This document shows, piece by piece, positions 1-8,733 of a DNA stretch of 64,000 bases. Position numbers and translations under genes: made by a program. The notes beneath the pieces are model-generated. The model saw only the letters and a program-made list of their open reading frames with translations. It made no database searches and was not told the DNA's origin. Each line of letters begins with the position of its first letter. Positions within the stretch are counted from its first letter, which is position 1. The stretch lies in the NCBI GenBank assembly GCA_945878865.1, contig CAMCUD010000009.1:1-64000 (forward strand), read 5' to 3'. Source of the DNA: Bifidobacterium breve (GTDB lineage Bacteria; Actinomycetota; Thermoleophilia; Solirubrobacterales; Solirubrobacteraceae).

Positions 1-2
1 AG

Positions 3-3000
3 CAGATCGGCGGCACGCTGTCCGACGAGCGCTTCGCCGCGCAGATCCACACCCGGTCGGGCGGCAACCCGCTCGCCGCCGTCGAGTACGTCCGCGCCGT
101 CCTGCACGCGGGCCTCATCCGTCCGTCGTGGGGCGTCGTCGAGGTCGACCGTGACGGGCTCGAGGACGTCGCGCTGCCCGAGGACGTCATGGGCCTCGTG
201 CTCGCCCGGGTCACCGAACTCGGCAGCGACGCGCGCTGGCTGCTCACCGCCGGCGCCGCGATGGGCACGCGCTTCCGGCCGGGGATGCTCACCGACGTCC
301 TCGGCTACGACGAGAGCCGGATCGCCTCGGCGGTCAGCGACGCGCTGCGTGAGCGGCTCATCGAGCGGGTCGACGGCGAGGTTTGCGCCTACGTCCACGA
401 CCGCATCCGCGAGGCGCTGCTCAGCCGCCTGAGCGATGACGAGCGCCGCGGTCTGCATCAGCGCCTGGCCGAGGTCCTGGAGGCCGAGGGCGGGGACGAC
501 GACGACCATGTCTACGCCGTCGCGTGGCACTACGCGCTCGGCGTTCCGGGCCGGTCGCCGCGCAAGATCTACGACTGGAACCTGCGGGCGGGACGGACCG
601 CGCTGGCGGGCCACGCCTCCGCGGAGGCCTCGCACTTCTTCGCCCGCGCGGAAGAGGCCGCCGCCGCGATCGGCCTCGATCCGGACGCCGACTACTGGGA
701 GACCGCGGGCTCCATCCAGCTGAGCCTCGGCGACATCGACCGGGCCGAGGAGGCGTTCGGCCGCGCGCTCGACCGCTCAAGCGACGCGCTCCAGGTCGCG
801 CGCATCCACCGCCTCCTCGCCGTCGCCCGCAACGCGATCTACGACAGCAAGGGCGCCACCGAGCACGCCGAGCGCGGGCTGAAGGCGCTCGGCCGGCGGC
901 TCCCGCGCACCGGGGTGCCCGGGTTCTTCGGCGCCGTCCGCGACGCGCTCATCTGCCTGTGGCTCGTCCTGCGGGGCACGAAGGCGGAGGCCGCCGCCGC
1001 GGACCGCGAGCGGATCTCGGTGGACGTCGGCCTCTACCAGGAGGCCGAGTATGCGGCGTACATGGAGATGCGGTCTCTGCGGATGCTGCAGATCGTCATG
1101 CGCACGTTCTCCCGGGCACTGCGCCTGGGCTCGTCGCACGAGCTGTCGCACACGCTGGTCAACGTGTCCGTGGTCGCCGCGACGTTCGGCAGCCGGCGGA
1201 TGCAGCAGAAGCTGCTGCGGCGAGGCATGGCGATGGCGTACGAGACCGGCGATCCGCAGGCGATCGCGCACGCCCACCTCTTCGAGTTCCTCTCGACCGA
1301 CGTGATCGGCGACACCCGCGAGGCGGGCGAGATGGCGCAGCGGCTCCTGCCCGAGCACGGCCGCTGGCTCGACCTGCGCGACCTGCTCATCGGCGTGGCC
1401 GGGATCGCGTTCAACCTCACGACCCGCGGGGAGTACCGCGCCGCGCGCGACGCGTGGATGCCGGTCCACGACCGCATGCGCAACGTCAAGGCGGCCGGGG
1501 TCGAGGAGAACCCGTACCTGCTCATGGGTGTCCTGATCCTCGAGGCGATGGGCGCCCGGGGCGAGGCCGCCGAGCTCTTCGACGCCTGTCGCCGGCACGA
1601 CGCCCAGGCCGACGAGGACAACCGCTTCCTGCACATGTTCTTCCTCGCCACGTCGTTCCGCTACGAGCAGGAGCAGGGCAACCTCGAGGCACGGCTGGAC
1701 CAGCTCATCGACCGCTCGAATGACCTCGGCTTGCATCCGCTCACGGCGTCGCTGTGGGCGTCACCGATGTTCCTCTACCCGTCGATGGGGCTGGCCGAGC
1801 GCGCGCGCCGGGCCGGCGAGGACCGTCGCGAGGAGGACGTGCGCGAGGCGCGGCGCCGGCTGAAGAAGGTCCGCCGCGCGAAGTTCCACCCGATCATCGA
1901 CGGGATGCGCGTCGCGACGGACGCGGAGGTCACGCGCCTCGAGGGCCGTGCCGACCGTGCACTCGCGCTCGCCGCCAAGGCCGAGCAGTCGGCCATCGCC
2001 TGCGGCGCCGCGTCGCTGCACTTCGAGGTCGCCCGGATCCGGGCGCGCGCGTACACCGACCTGGACGAGGCCGCAGAGGCGCGCCGTCAGGCGCTCATCG
2101 CCGCGCGGCTCGCCGCCGACGGCGGGATGGCCGCCTGGTCGCGCGAGGTCGCCGACGAGTTCGGGATCGGCATGTCGGCCGCGGGGACGTCCCACGCCTC
2201 GACGCGCAGCGGCTCAGTCTCCTCGACCCACCACGCATCGCCGGGCGCGAGCCGGTACGAGACGACGGCGGGCACCCGCCACGGAGGGGCCTCCCTCCAG
2301 GGCCGGCGCAGCCTCGACGCGCTGCTCGCGCTGAGCCTCGCGGCGGCACACACGCGCGAGCAGTCCGAGCTCGTCGACGTCGCACTCGACGAGTTGGTGA
2401 AGCTCCTCGGCGCCGAGCGCGCGTTCCTCTTCCTCGCCGACGAGGACGGGCAGCTCACGCTCGAAGGCGCCCGCGGCGCGGACGGCGGCGCGCCCGAAGA
2501 CGCCAGCACGTATGCGCACACGATCGTCCGGCGGGTGCACGCCGAGCACCGCGCGCTGGTGGTGACCGGCACGGAGGAGGGCGCCGCGCTCGGGTCGGAC
2601 AGCGCGGTGCAGCACGGGCTGCGTTCGATCCTCGCGGCGCCGCTGACGATCGAGGGACGCCAGCTCGGCGTGGTCTACCTCGACTCGCGGCTGGCGCGCG
2701 GCATCTTCACCGACGACGACGTGGAGATCCTCGGCGCGATCAGCAGCCACATCGCGGTGTCGCTGGAGACGGCACGAACGGCGCAGCTCGAGCAGGCGGT
2801 CGCCGCCGAGCGCGAGCAGCGCGGGCTGGCCGAGACGCTGCGCGACTCGATGGCGGTCATCAGCGCGAAGCTCGACCCGGCCGAGGTCGTGACGAGCACG
2901 CTGGAGATGGCGGGGCGCTCGATCGCCTTTGATCGCGCGGCGGTGCTGCTGCGCGATCGCCGGTCTTGGACCGTCGCCGCGGTCGCCGGCGATCTCGACG

Positions 3001-3824
3001 GCGCGCTCGTCGGGATCTACGACGGCGACCCCGTCGACGAGACGCTCACGCCTGACGGTGAGGGACGGGTGATCTCCGATGTCGGAGGTGCGGCCGCGCC
3101 GCTGCCGACCCTGCTCGGCGACGCGCGCTCCTGGCTCTCGGTGCCGCTGCGCGCCCGCGGCGAGCTCGCCGGCGTGCTCGTCATGGCGACCGACGCGGCG
3201 GACGGTCTCGGCGTCGCGCAGCTGGAGCTCGCCGCGACGTTCGCCGGCCAGGGGGTGGTCGCGTACGAGAACGCGCGGCTCTTCGAGGCCGTTGAGCAGA
3301 TGGCGACGACCGACGAACTCACCCAGGTCAACAACCGTCGCCACTTCTTCGAGCTCGGCGAGAAGCAGTTCGCCACCGCCCGCCGGTACGGGCCGCCGAT
3401 GTCCGCGCTCATGCTCGACATCGACCACTTCAAGCAGGTCAACGACCGCTATGGCCACGCCGCGGGCGACGACGTCATTCGCGCCGTTGCGGCCCGGCTG
3501 CAGGGCGTGATCCGCACGATGGACATCATCGGCCGCTACGGCGGCGAGGAGTTCGCGCTCGTCCTGCCCGAGACGGGCGAGACGGCGACGGTCCTCGGCG
3601 AGCGGCTGCGCACGGCGATCGAGGATGCGCCGATCTCGACGTGCGAGGGTGAGATCTCCGTGACGATCAGCGTCGGCCACGCGCTGATGGACGCGTCGGA
3701 CAAGGAGCTCGCCGACACGCTGAACCGCGCCGACGCCGCGCTCTACGAGGCCAAGCGCCAGGGCCGCAACCGGGTCGTCTCGGCCCCGCCGCCCGCGCCG
3801 GTCCGTCACATCGAAGCGGCCTGA
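3..3824 (+). CDS. AAA-ATPase/TPR/GAF-GAF/GGDEF signalling protein, 5' end outside the window
   Basis: Large multidomain signalling protein that probably ends in an active diguanylate cyclase making c-di-GMP. The frame stays open from base 3, before the first ATG at 189, and reads QIGGTLSDERFAAQIHTRSG, typical of the C-terminal part of a MalT/PknK-like AAA regulator, so the gene starts outside the window. Helical TPR-like repeats follow over roughly residues 50-660 (counted from the ATG at 189). Then come two GAF-like sensor domains (about 710-870 and 890-1030) and a C-terminal GGDEF domain. The active-site loop is GGEEF, and RTMD five residues before it fits an allosteric inhibitory RxxD site. 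Related proteins often carry an N-terminal Ser/Thr kinase domain; that part cannot be seen here. The gene converges on the RNB gene with no intergenic space. Confidence 0.85.
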   Translation, partial: QIGGTLSDERFAAQIHTRSGGNPLAAVEYVRAVLHAGLIRPSWGVVEVDRDGLEDVALPEDVMGLVLARVTELGSDARWLLTAGAAMGTRFRPGMLTDVLGYDESRIASAVSDALRERLIERVDGEVCAYVHDRIREALLSRLSDDERRGLHQRLAEVLEAEGGDDDDHVYAVAWHYALGVPGRSPRKIYDWNLRAGRTALAGHASAEASHFFARAEEAAAAIGLDPDADYWETAGSIQLSLGDIDRAEEAFGRALDRSSDALQVARIHRLLAVARNAIYDSKGATEHAERGLKALGRRLPRTGVPGFFGAVRDALICLWLVLRGTKAEAAAADRERISVDVGLYQEAEYAAYMEMRSLRMLQIVMRTFSRALRLGSSHELSHTLVNVSVVAATFGSRRMQQKLLRRGMAMAYETGDPQAIAHAHLFEFLSTDVIGDTREAGEMAQRLLPEHGRWLDLRDLLIGVAGIAFNLTTRGEYRAARDAWMPVHDRMRNVKAAGVEENPYLLMGVLILEAMGARGEAAELFDACRRHDAQADEDNRFLHMFFLATSFRYEQEQGNLEARLDQLIDRSNDLGLHPLTASLWASPMFLYPSMGLAERARRAGEDRREEDVREARRRLKKVRRAKFHPIIDGMRVATDAEVTRLEGRADRALALAAKAEQSAIACGAASLHFEVARIRARAYTDLDEAAEARRQALIAARLAADGGMAAWSREVADEFGIGMSAAGTSHASTRSGSVSSTHHASPGASRYETTAGTRHGGASLQGRRSLDALLALSLAAAHTREQSELVDVALDELVKLLGAERAFLFLADEDGQLTLEGARGADGGAPEDASTYAHTIVRRVHAEHRALVVTGTEEGAALGSDSAVQHGLRSILAAPLTIEGRQLGVVYLDSRLARGIFTDDDVEILGAISSHIAVSLETARTAQLEQAVAAEREQRGLAETLRDSMAVISAKLDPAEVVTSTLEMAGRSIAFDRAAVLLRDRRSWTVAAVAGDLDGALVGIYDGDPVDETLTPDGEGRVISDVGGAAAPLPTLLGDARSWLSVPLRARGELAGVLVMATDAADGLGVAQLELAATFAGQGVVAYENARLFEAVEQMATTDELTQVNNRRHFFELGEKQFATARRYGPPMSALMLDIDHFKQVNDRYGHAAGDDVIRAVAARLQGVIRTMDIIGRYGGEEFALVLPETGETATVLGERLRTAIEDAPISTCEGEISVTISVGHALMDASDKELADTLNRADAALYEAKRQGRNRVVSAPPPAPVRHIEAA

Positions 3825-5270
3825 TCAGGCGGCGGTGAACGCGACCCGGCGCTCGGCCGGGTCGGCCTGCTCGAGCACGACCTCGCGCCGTTCGCCGGCG
3901 CGCAGTCCGCCGCCGCTGCAGCGCGCCAGGATCGGCGGCGATTGGATGCGGACGTCGGCGTGGCGGTCGCCGACCTCGACGACGGCGGCGGAGAAGCGCT
4001 CCCCGACGCGGTGCTCGAGCAGGACGGCTTCGCTGAGGTCGATGCACGCGCGGTGCAACGCGCCCGCGATCCGGCTGCCGGTGCGCAGCTCCTCGGGGAG
4101 TGCGGGCAGCGCGGTGCGGGCCCACGACGGCGCGAGCACTCCGTGCCGTGCCGCCAGCGCGCACTCGGCGGCGAACCGGTCGCCCAGCCGGCGCAGCGGC
4201 GCGGTGACGTGCGCGTACGGCAGCCCCATCGCGGCGTGCTCGATGACGGCGGGCGTCGGCCCCGTCAGCGGCGTGTAGTCGGCGCCGCGGAGCAGCACGC
4301 GGCACTCGTCGAAGAAGGCGAGGTTCGCCGGATCCATCCCGTCGAGGCGCGGGAGCAGGCGACTCAGCGGCTCGTCGTCCGGCCAGGCGATCCGCAGCGC
4401 GCGAGCGGCGGCGCGCAGCCGCTGGTGTGCCTCGGGCGGCGCGGGCGGGAGGGTCCGCAGCAGGCCGCTCCCCGACGCGAGCATGAGCTTCGCGGCAGCG
4501 GCGCCGCACAGCAGCGAGAGCTGCGCGTTGTCCGCCTCGATCGGGTGCCGCGGCTCCCACTGCAGGGTCCAGCCGTCCTGGCCGTCGGCGACGAGCTCCT
4601 GCGCGTGCTCGGGCAGCTCGATCGCGCCGCGGCGGCGTTGCGCGGCCTGCAGCAGTGCGCCCGCATCGCAGAGGAGCGCCAGCTGCGGATGCGGGTCGCC
4701 GCGGTCGATCGTGGCCTGGGCGCCGGCGTAGTCCAGCTGGGCGCGCGAGCGGACGACCGCGCGCTCGACCTCGGTCTCGGCGAGCTCGCCGGCGCCGTCG
4801 ATCCGCAGCGTCCACAGCACGGCCAGCCGGTCCTGCCCGGGCAGCAGACTGGCGACTCCCTCGGCGAGCTCTGGCGGGTGCAGCCCGGCTCGGCCGTCGG
4901 GGGCGTAGAGCGTCTGGCCGCGGGCGTGCGCGGCGGCGTCGATGGCGCCGCCGGGCACGACGTGCGCGCCGACATCGGCGATCGCGTAGCGCAGGACGAA
5001 CCCGTCGCCGTCGCGGGCCAGCACGAAGGCCTGATCGAGGTCCTTGCTTCCGGCCGGGTCGAGCGTGACGAGCTCGAGGTCGCGACGGTCCGCGCGGGCG
5101 TCGGCGGCGATGAGGTCGGCGTGCGCATCGGTCGTCGGCGCCGCCGCTCGTTCCTCCGCCTCACGCCGCGCGTCGTCGGGATGCTCGACGACGACGCCCA
5201 GCTCGTCGCGAATCTCCGCGAACCCCGCACGGAGGCGGTCGGCGGGAGCGATGTCAGGGAGGCCGGGCAC
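3825..5270 (-). CDS. RNB-domain ribonuclease (RNase II/R family)
   Basis: Predicted 3'-5' exoribonuclease catalytic protein of 481 residues. The RNB core is clear: TLDPAGSKDLDQAF holds the metal-binding aspartates, followed by YAIADVGAHV and a DRLAVLWTLRID stretch. The fourth aspartate of the E. coli RNase II quartet (D210) is Gln here, as I recall from other short actinobacterial RNB proteins. It is shorter than RNase R and I see no obvious N-terminal cold-shock domain. The ORF-track start at 5405 runs through low-quality arginine-rich sequence and across the divergent small gene. I prefer the GTG at 5270 (VPGLPDIAPADRLRAGF), where protein-like sequence begins. Likely role is RNA turnover. 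Confidence 0.85.
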   Translation of the reverse strand: MPGLPDIAPADRLRAGFAEIRDELGVVVEHPDDARREAEERAAAPTTDAHADLIAADARADRRDLELVTLDPAGSKDLDQAFVLARDGDGFVLRYAIADVGAHVVPGGAIDAAAHARGQTLYAPDGRAGLHPPELAEGVASLLPGQDRLAVLWTLRIDGAGELAETEVERAVVRSRAQLDYAGAQATIDRGDPHPQLALLCDAGALLQAAQRRRGAIELPEHAQELVADGQDGWTLQWEPRHPIEADNAQLSLLCGAAAAKLMLASGSGLLRTLPPAPPEAHQRLRAAARALRIAWPDDEPLSRLLPRLDGMDPANLAFFDECRVLLRGADYTPLTGPTPAVIEHAAMGLPYAHVTAPLRRLGDRFAAECALAARHGVLAPSWARTALPALPEELRTGSRIAGALHRACIDLSEAVLLEHRVGERFSAAVVEVGDRHADVRIQSPPILARCSGGGLRAGERREVVLEQADPAERRVAFTAA

Positions 5271-5302
5271 GGTCGCGCACCGTACCGCGGCGCCGGGACC
5301 CC

Positions 5303-5308
5303 TACGCT
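5303..5308 (+). promoter_or_regulatory. -10-like TACGCT, likely leaderless promoter of the small membrane gene
   Basis: TACGCT ends 6 bases before the ATG at 5315 and there is no Shine-Dalgarno sequence. It matches the actinobacterial TAnnnT -10 pattern at leaderless spacing, which recurs before several genes in this window. Confidence 0.45.
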
Positions 5309-5314
5309 CCGGAC

Positions 5315-5476
5315 ATGGCCATCGTCGTGATCCTGCTGGCGATCGTCGTCGCGCTCGTCCTCGTCGTGGTGTGGCTGGCCGTCGGCGGCCAGCGCTCTCG
5401 GGCAAAGCGCGGGGACGAGGCGTGGCAGGAGAAGGTGCGCGAGGAGTACACGCCGCCGGACTGGGACGAGGACTAG
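5315..5476 (+). CDS. 53-residue single-pass membrane protein
   Basis: Below the length cut-off of the ORF track but convincing. It begins MAIVVILLAIVVALVLVVVW, a single hydrophobic span over residues 2-24, followed by a charged cytosolic-type tail (QRSRAKRGDEAWQEKVREEY) ending TPPDWDED. It has an ATG start, a TAnnnT box 6 bases upstream, and a stop 3 bases before the convergent transporter gene's stop. It is divergent from the RNB gene with 44 bases between the start codons. I do not recognise a named family. It could be a small membrane-anchored adaptor, but no function is claimed. Confidence 0.75.
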   Translation: MAIVVILLAIVVALVLVVVWLAVGGQRSRAKRGDEAWQEKVREEYTPPDWDED

Positions 5477-5478
5477 CC

Positions 5479-7101
5479 CTACAGCAGCGCGATCAGCAGT
5501 ACCTGCGCCAGCACGATCTTCACCACCATCGCCATCGGGTACACCGTCGTGTACCCGCGGTCGGCCAGCTCGCTGCCGACCTCCTCGTCGGCGTAGGCGA
5601 ACACCGCCGGCTGGGTCTGCAGGCCGCCGAGCAGGCCCATCGCCAGCCCGAACGGCGCGTGCAGCAGCTTGTACGCCAGCACGAGCGTGGCCAATGAGAC
5701 CGTGAGTGTCAGCACCGCGCCCGCGCCGATGACCAGCAGGCTCTCCGGATCGGACAGCGCCGTCCCGAGCTCCTGGCCCGCGCGGGTACCGATACCCGCG
5801 AGGAACAGGACGACCCCGACCTGGCGCACCGTGAGGTTCGCCGAGTAGGGCATCTGCCACACGAGCGGGCCGGTCTGCCCGACCGCGCCGAGCACGAGCG
5901 CCACGAGCAGGGGCCCGCCCGCGATGCCGAGGTGCACCGTCGCGCCGCCGGGGATCGGCAGCGGGATGAGCCCGACGAGCAGGCCGAGGCAGATCCCCAG
6001 CGCGAACGGCAGGATGTGCAGCTCGCTGAGCGTCCGGTAGGAGTCGCCGAACAGCGAGGACGCGCGGGTGATCGCGTGGCGGGGCGCCACGAGCCGCACG
6101 CGGTCGCCGAGGTGCAGGACCGCGCTCGGCGTCGCGAGGACATCGACGTCGCCGTGGCGGATGCGCGTGATCGTCACCCCGTGCTGCTCGGGCAGGCGCA
6201 GCTCGCGCAGCGGGGTGCCCACGAGCGCGGGGTTGGAGACGAACACCCGGCGCATGTCCATCGCGTCGTCGCCGCTGAGGTCCTCTTCGAGCCGCGTGCC
6301 GAGCCACCCGGTCGCCTGCTCGAGCGCCTCCGGCGTGCCGACCAGCAGGACCACGTCGCCGTGGCGCATCCGCTCATCCCCGGCGGGCGCGTGCAGGCCC
6401 ACGGCCGAGCGCAGCCGGCTCGCGGTGACCCGCGCCCCGCACGCGCGTGACACCGAGCCGATCGTCGGCAGATCCGTGCGCGTGACCTTCACCGTCCAGT
6501 GGTCGATGTCCATCGGCCCGAGCCCGGCCGCGCGCGCCTCGGCGTCGTGGTCGATCCGCCACACGCGCTGCAGGACCGACATCGAGGCGATGGCGCCGAG
6601 CACGCCGATCGGGTACGCCAGTGAGTACCCGACGACCGCATGGCCGGCCAGCGCCTCGGCGTTCGGGCTGTCGCTGACCTGCGGGACGGCATCGAGGATC
6701 CCGGCGAGCGCCGGCGTGTTCGTCAGCGCTCCGGCGAACATCCCGGCGGACGTGATCGCGTCGAGGCTCAGGACGGTGGCCAGGACCAGCGCTTCCACGC
6801 CCGCGACGAGGATGATCGCCAGGCCGATCGCGTTCAGCCCGATGCCGCCGCCGCGCAGCGACGCGAGGAATCCCGGCCCGGCGGCCAGGCCGAGGGAGTA
6901 GACGAAGAGGACGAGCCCGAGCTGGAAGACGATCGGCGGAAGCTCGAGCTCCGGCCAGAGCGCGGTGACCGCGAGGCCGGTGAAGAGGACGGCGGCGACG
7001 CCGAGCGAGAACGACCCGATCCGGACCCGCCCGATGAGCGAGCCGATCGCAACGACGCCGAACAGCGTCAGCAGCGGGTTGTCGACGAGGAGGTCGGTCA
7101 C
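5479..7101 (-). CDS. AspT/YidE-family membrane transporter with TrkA-C domains
   Basis: Integral membrane transporter of 540 residues with the layout of the aspartate:alanine exchanger (AspT)/YidE-YbjL family. There are about five N-terminal transmembrane helices (LLTLFGVVAIGSLIGRVRIG through GMFAGALTNTPALAGILDAV). A soluble centre at roughly 200-360 holds two RCK-C/TrkA-C-like regulatory domains (KVTRTDLPTIGSVSRACGAR, and the segment ending LHLGDRVRLVAP). A second helical half contains GGLQTQPAVFAYA. The repeated GALTNTPAL and GLLGGLQTQPA elements are the family's internal duplication. The start is GTG at 7101. Substrate cannot be assigned from sequence; dicarboxylate or amino-acid exchange is the family precedent. 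The start lies 15 bases from the stop of the co-directional lipase gene. Confidence 0.85.
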   Translation of the reverse strand: MTDLLVDNPLLTLFGVVAIGSLIGRVRIGSFSLGVAAVLFTGLAVTALWPELELPPIVFQLGLVLFVYSLGLAAGPGFLASLRGGGIGLNAIGLAIILVAGVEALVLATVLSLDAITSAGMFAGALTNTPALAGILDAVPQVSDSPNAEALAGHAVVGYSLAYPIGVLGAIASMSVLQRVWRIDHDAEARAAGLGPMDIDHWTVKVTRTDLPTIGSVSRACGARVTASRLRSAVGLHAPAGDERMRHGDVVLLVGTPEALEQATGWLGTRLEEDLSGDDAMDMRRVFVSNPALVGTPLRELRLPEQHGVTITRIRHGDVDVLATPSAVLHLGDRVRLVAPRHAITRASSLFGDSYRTLSELHILPFALGICLGLLVGLIPLPIPGGATVHLGIAGGPLLVALVLGAVGQTGPLVWQMPYSANLTVRQVGVVLFLAGIGTRAGQELGTALSDPESLLVIGAGAVLTLTVSLATLVLAYKLLHAPFGLAMGLLGGLQTQPAVFAYADEEVGSELADRGYTTVYPMAMVVKIVLAQVLLIALL

Positions 7102-7116
7102 GCGGGGCCTCTCGGA

Positions 7117-8289
7117 CTACCCGCAGTCTCCCGTGTCCGGAACCCCGGTGAGCCGGCTGCCGAGCCAGCGGATCGCCCGCGGCAACGTGCCGAAGTAGCC
7201 GCCGGCGTGGTCGAGGGCCACGGTGCGCCACGTCACGGCCGCGCCGCGCGCACACCATGCGTCGTGCACCGCGCGCGCTTGCCCGGGCGGCACGACGTCG
7301 TCGAACCGGCCGTGCTGGAGCAGCACCGGCATCGCGGGCGCGATTGTCCCGAGGCGGTTCTCCTCCATCCGAGCGCGCACGTCCGGGTCCCCGAGCGGGT
7401 TGAACGTCGTGACCGTCGCGATGCGCCGGAACGCGTTCTTCAGCAGCGAGACGATGATGCAGTCGTGCGTCGCCTCGTAGTACTCGCGCGTGCCGCGGAG
7501 TGTGTGGTACCGGTCGATGTCGACGCCGTATGCGGCCTCCAGGCCGAGGCCGCCGAGGACCATCACCGCCGCGTACGGCCCGCCGTCGACCTCGCGCTGC
7601 ACGGCGGCGAGGTCCGAGGGCACCCCGCCCGCGGCGACGCCGCGCAGCTCGAGTTCCGGCGCGTAGCTCGCTTCGAGCTGCGCGGCCCAGCCCGCGGCGT
7701 TGCCGCCCTGCGAATAGCCCATCACCGCGGTCGGCAGGTCGTCGCCGATGCCGGCGTCCGGCAGCCGCCGTGCGGCGCGCAGCGCGTCGAGCACGCTCGG
7801 CCCCGCGCTGCGACCCACCATGTACGTGTGCATCCCGGGCGTGCCGAGCCCCTCGTAGTCGGTCATCGCGACGGCCCAGCCGCGCTGGAGGATCGCGGTG
7901 AGCGCGATCCCCTCGTAGAGCGTGCCCTCACGCAGCTGCCGCGACGGCGCGCACCCGTCTGCGAGCCCCTGCGATCCGGGCGCGAACCCGACGAGCGCGC
8001 GCGGTGCGCGGCGGCTCGGCAGGATGACCGTGCCGGTGACGGCGATCCGCGCGCCGGTCGCGTTCGTCGAGAGGTAGAGGACGCGCCACGCCCGGCCCGC
8101 GCCGCCGAGCCGCGCGTCCAGGGCCCGCGGCTGCAGCGGCTCAGCTCGGAGGATGTCGCCGGGCGCGCCCGCGGGCAGCGGATCGGGCGGAGTGGAGAAG
8201 GCGTCGGCCGCGTGGGACGCCGCGGGTGCCGCGGCGGCGATCAGCAGAGAGCAGATGAGCGCCGGAAGCAGCCGGCGGACGACAGGCAT
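7117..8289 (-). CDS. Secreted lipase (LIP-type alpha/beta hydrolase)
   Basis: Exported serine hydrolase of 390 residues, probably a triacylglycerol lipase or esterase. The N-terminus MPVVRRLLPALICSLLIAAA is a Sec signal peptide with a likely cleavage after ASHA (about residue 27). The nucleophile elbow GYSQGG places Ser near residue 193. HGRFDDVVPPGQA supplies a likely catalytic Asp and VALDHAGGY the His. The order of these motifs and the RGVAAGGVPSDL segment fit the secretory lipase (LIP) family. A purine-rich GGAGG lies about 10 bases before the ATG. It shares the transporter's strand and may be co-transcribed with it. Confidence 0.85.
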   Translation of the reverse strand: MPVVRRLLPALICSLLIAAAAPAASHAADAFSTPPDPLPAGAPGDILRAEPLQPRALDARLGGAGRAWRVLYLSTNATGARIAVTGTVILPSRRAPRALVGFAPGSQGLADGCAPSRQLREGTLYEGIALTAILQRGWAVAMTDYEGLGTPGMHTYMVGRSAGPSVLDALRAARRLPDAGIGDDLPTAVMGYSQGGNAAGWAAQLEASYAPELELRGVAAGGVPSDLAAVQREVDGGPYAAVMVLGGLGLEAAYGVDIDRYHTLRGTREYYEATHDCIIVSLLKNAFRRIATVTTFNPLGDPDVRARMEENRLGTIAPAMPVLLQHGRFDDVVPPGQARAVHDAWCARGAAVTWRTVALDHAGGYFGTLPRAIRWLGSRLTGVPDTGDCG

Positions 8290-8349
8290 GCGTGGACCCC
8301 CTCCGTGGAGCGGCCGTCCCCTGAGCGGCCGCGAGGCCGGAATGTACCG

Positions 8350-8733
8350 CTAGGAGACCAGCCGGTCGAATAGCCGGTCGAGCAAGCGCTGCGGGTCCTC
8401 GCACAGCCCGGTGTGGATCGGCGACGGCTGCACGATCGTCGACGACGCGGCCGTCAGCCAGCCGAATCGCTCCGACGCGGCCATCCCGGCGACCGGTCCG
8501 CCGGCCTGATCGCCGGCGGCGACCTCCTGCAGGCCGTCGAGGTGGGCGCGCAGCGCGTCCACGTCGAGCGCGGGGTGCAGCGCGCGCAGCCGTGCCTCAT
8601 CGACGACGGTCCGCAGGCCGAGGAACCCGTGCCGGCGGCTGAACACCACGACGCCGACGTTCACCGACTCGCCGCGCTCGACGTCGGGGACGGCGCGCAG
8701 CACGGCGTACTGGTACTCCTCGCGTGCGCTCAT
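8350..8733 (-). CDS. DUF3037 protein paired with a HipA-like protein
   Basis: 127-residue protein beginning MSAREEYQYAVLRAVPDVER, with VNVGVVVFSRRHGFLGLR, the signature I associate with DUF3037. The ORF track starts it upstream at 9057, but that extension is a shadow of the HipA-like gene. The ATG at 8733 overlaps the HipA-like stop codon by four bases (ATGA), which fixes the start and shows translational coupling. DUF3037 proteins commonly neighbour HipA-like kinases. Biochemical function is unknown. Confidence 0.8.
   Translation of the reverse strand: MSAREEYQYAVLRAVPDVERGESVNVGVVVFSRRHGFLGLRTVVDEARLRALHPALDVDALRAHLDGLQEVAAGDQAGGPVAGMAASERFGWLTAASSTIVQPSPIHTGLCEDPQRLLDRLFDRLVS

Noticed and set aside
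2214-3809. 531-residue minus-strand ORF opposite the GGDEF gene
   Set aside because: Low-complexity Arg/Asp/Val composition and complete overlap with a clear coding gene; a shadow frame.
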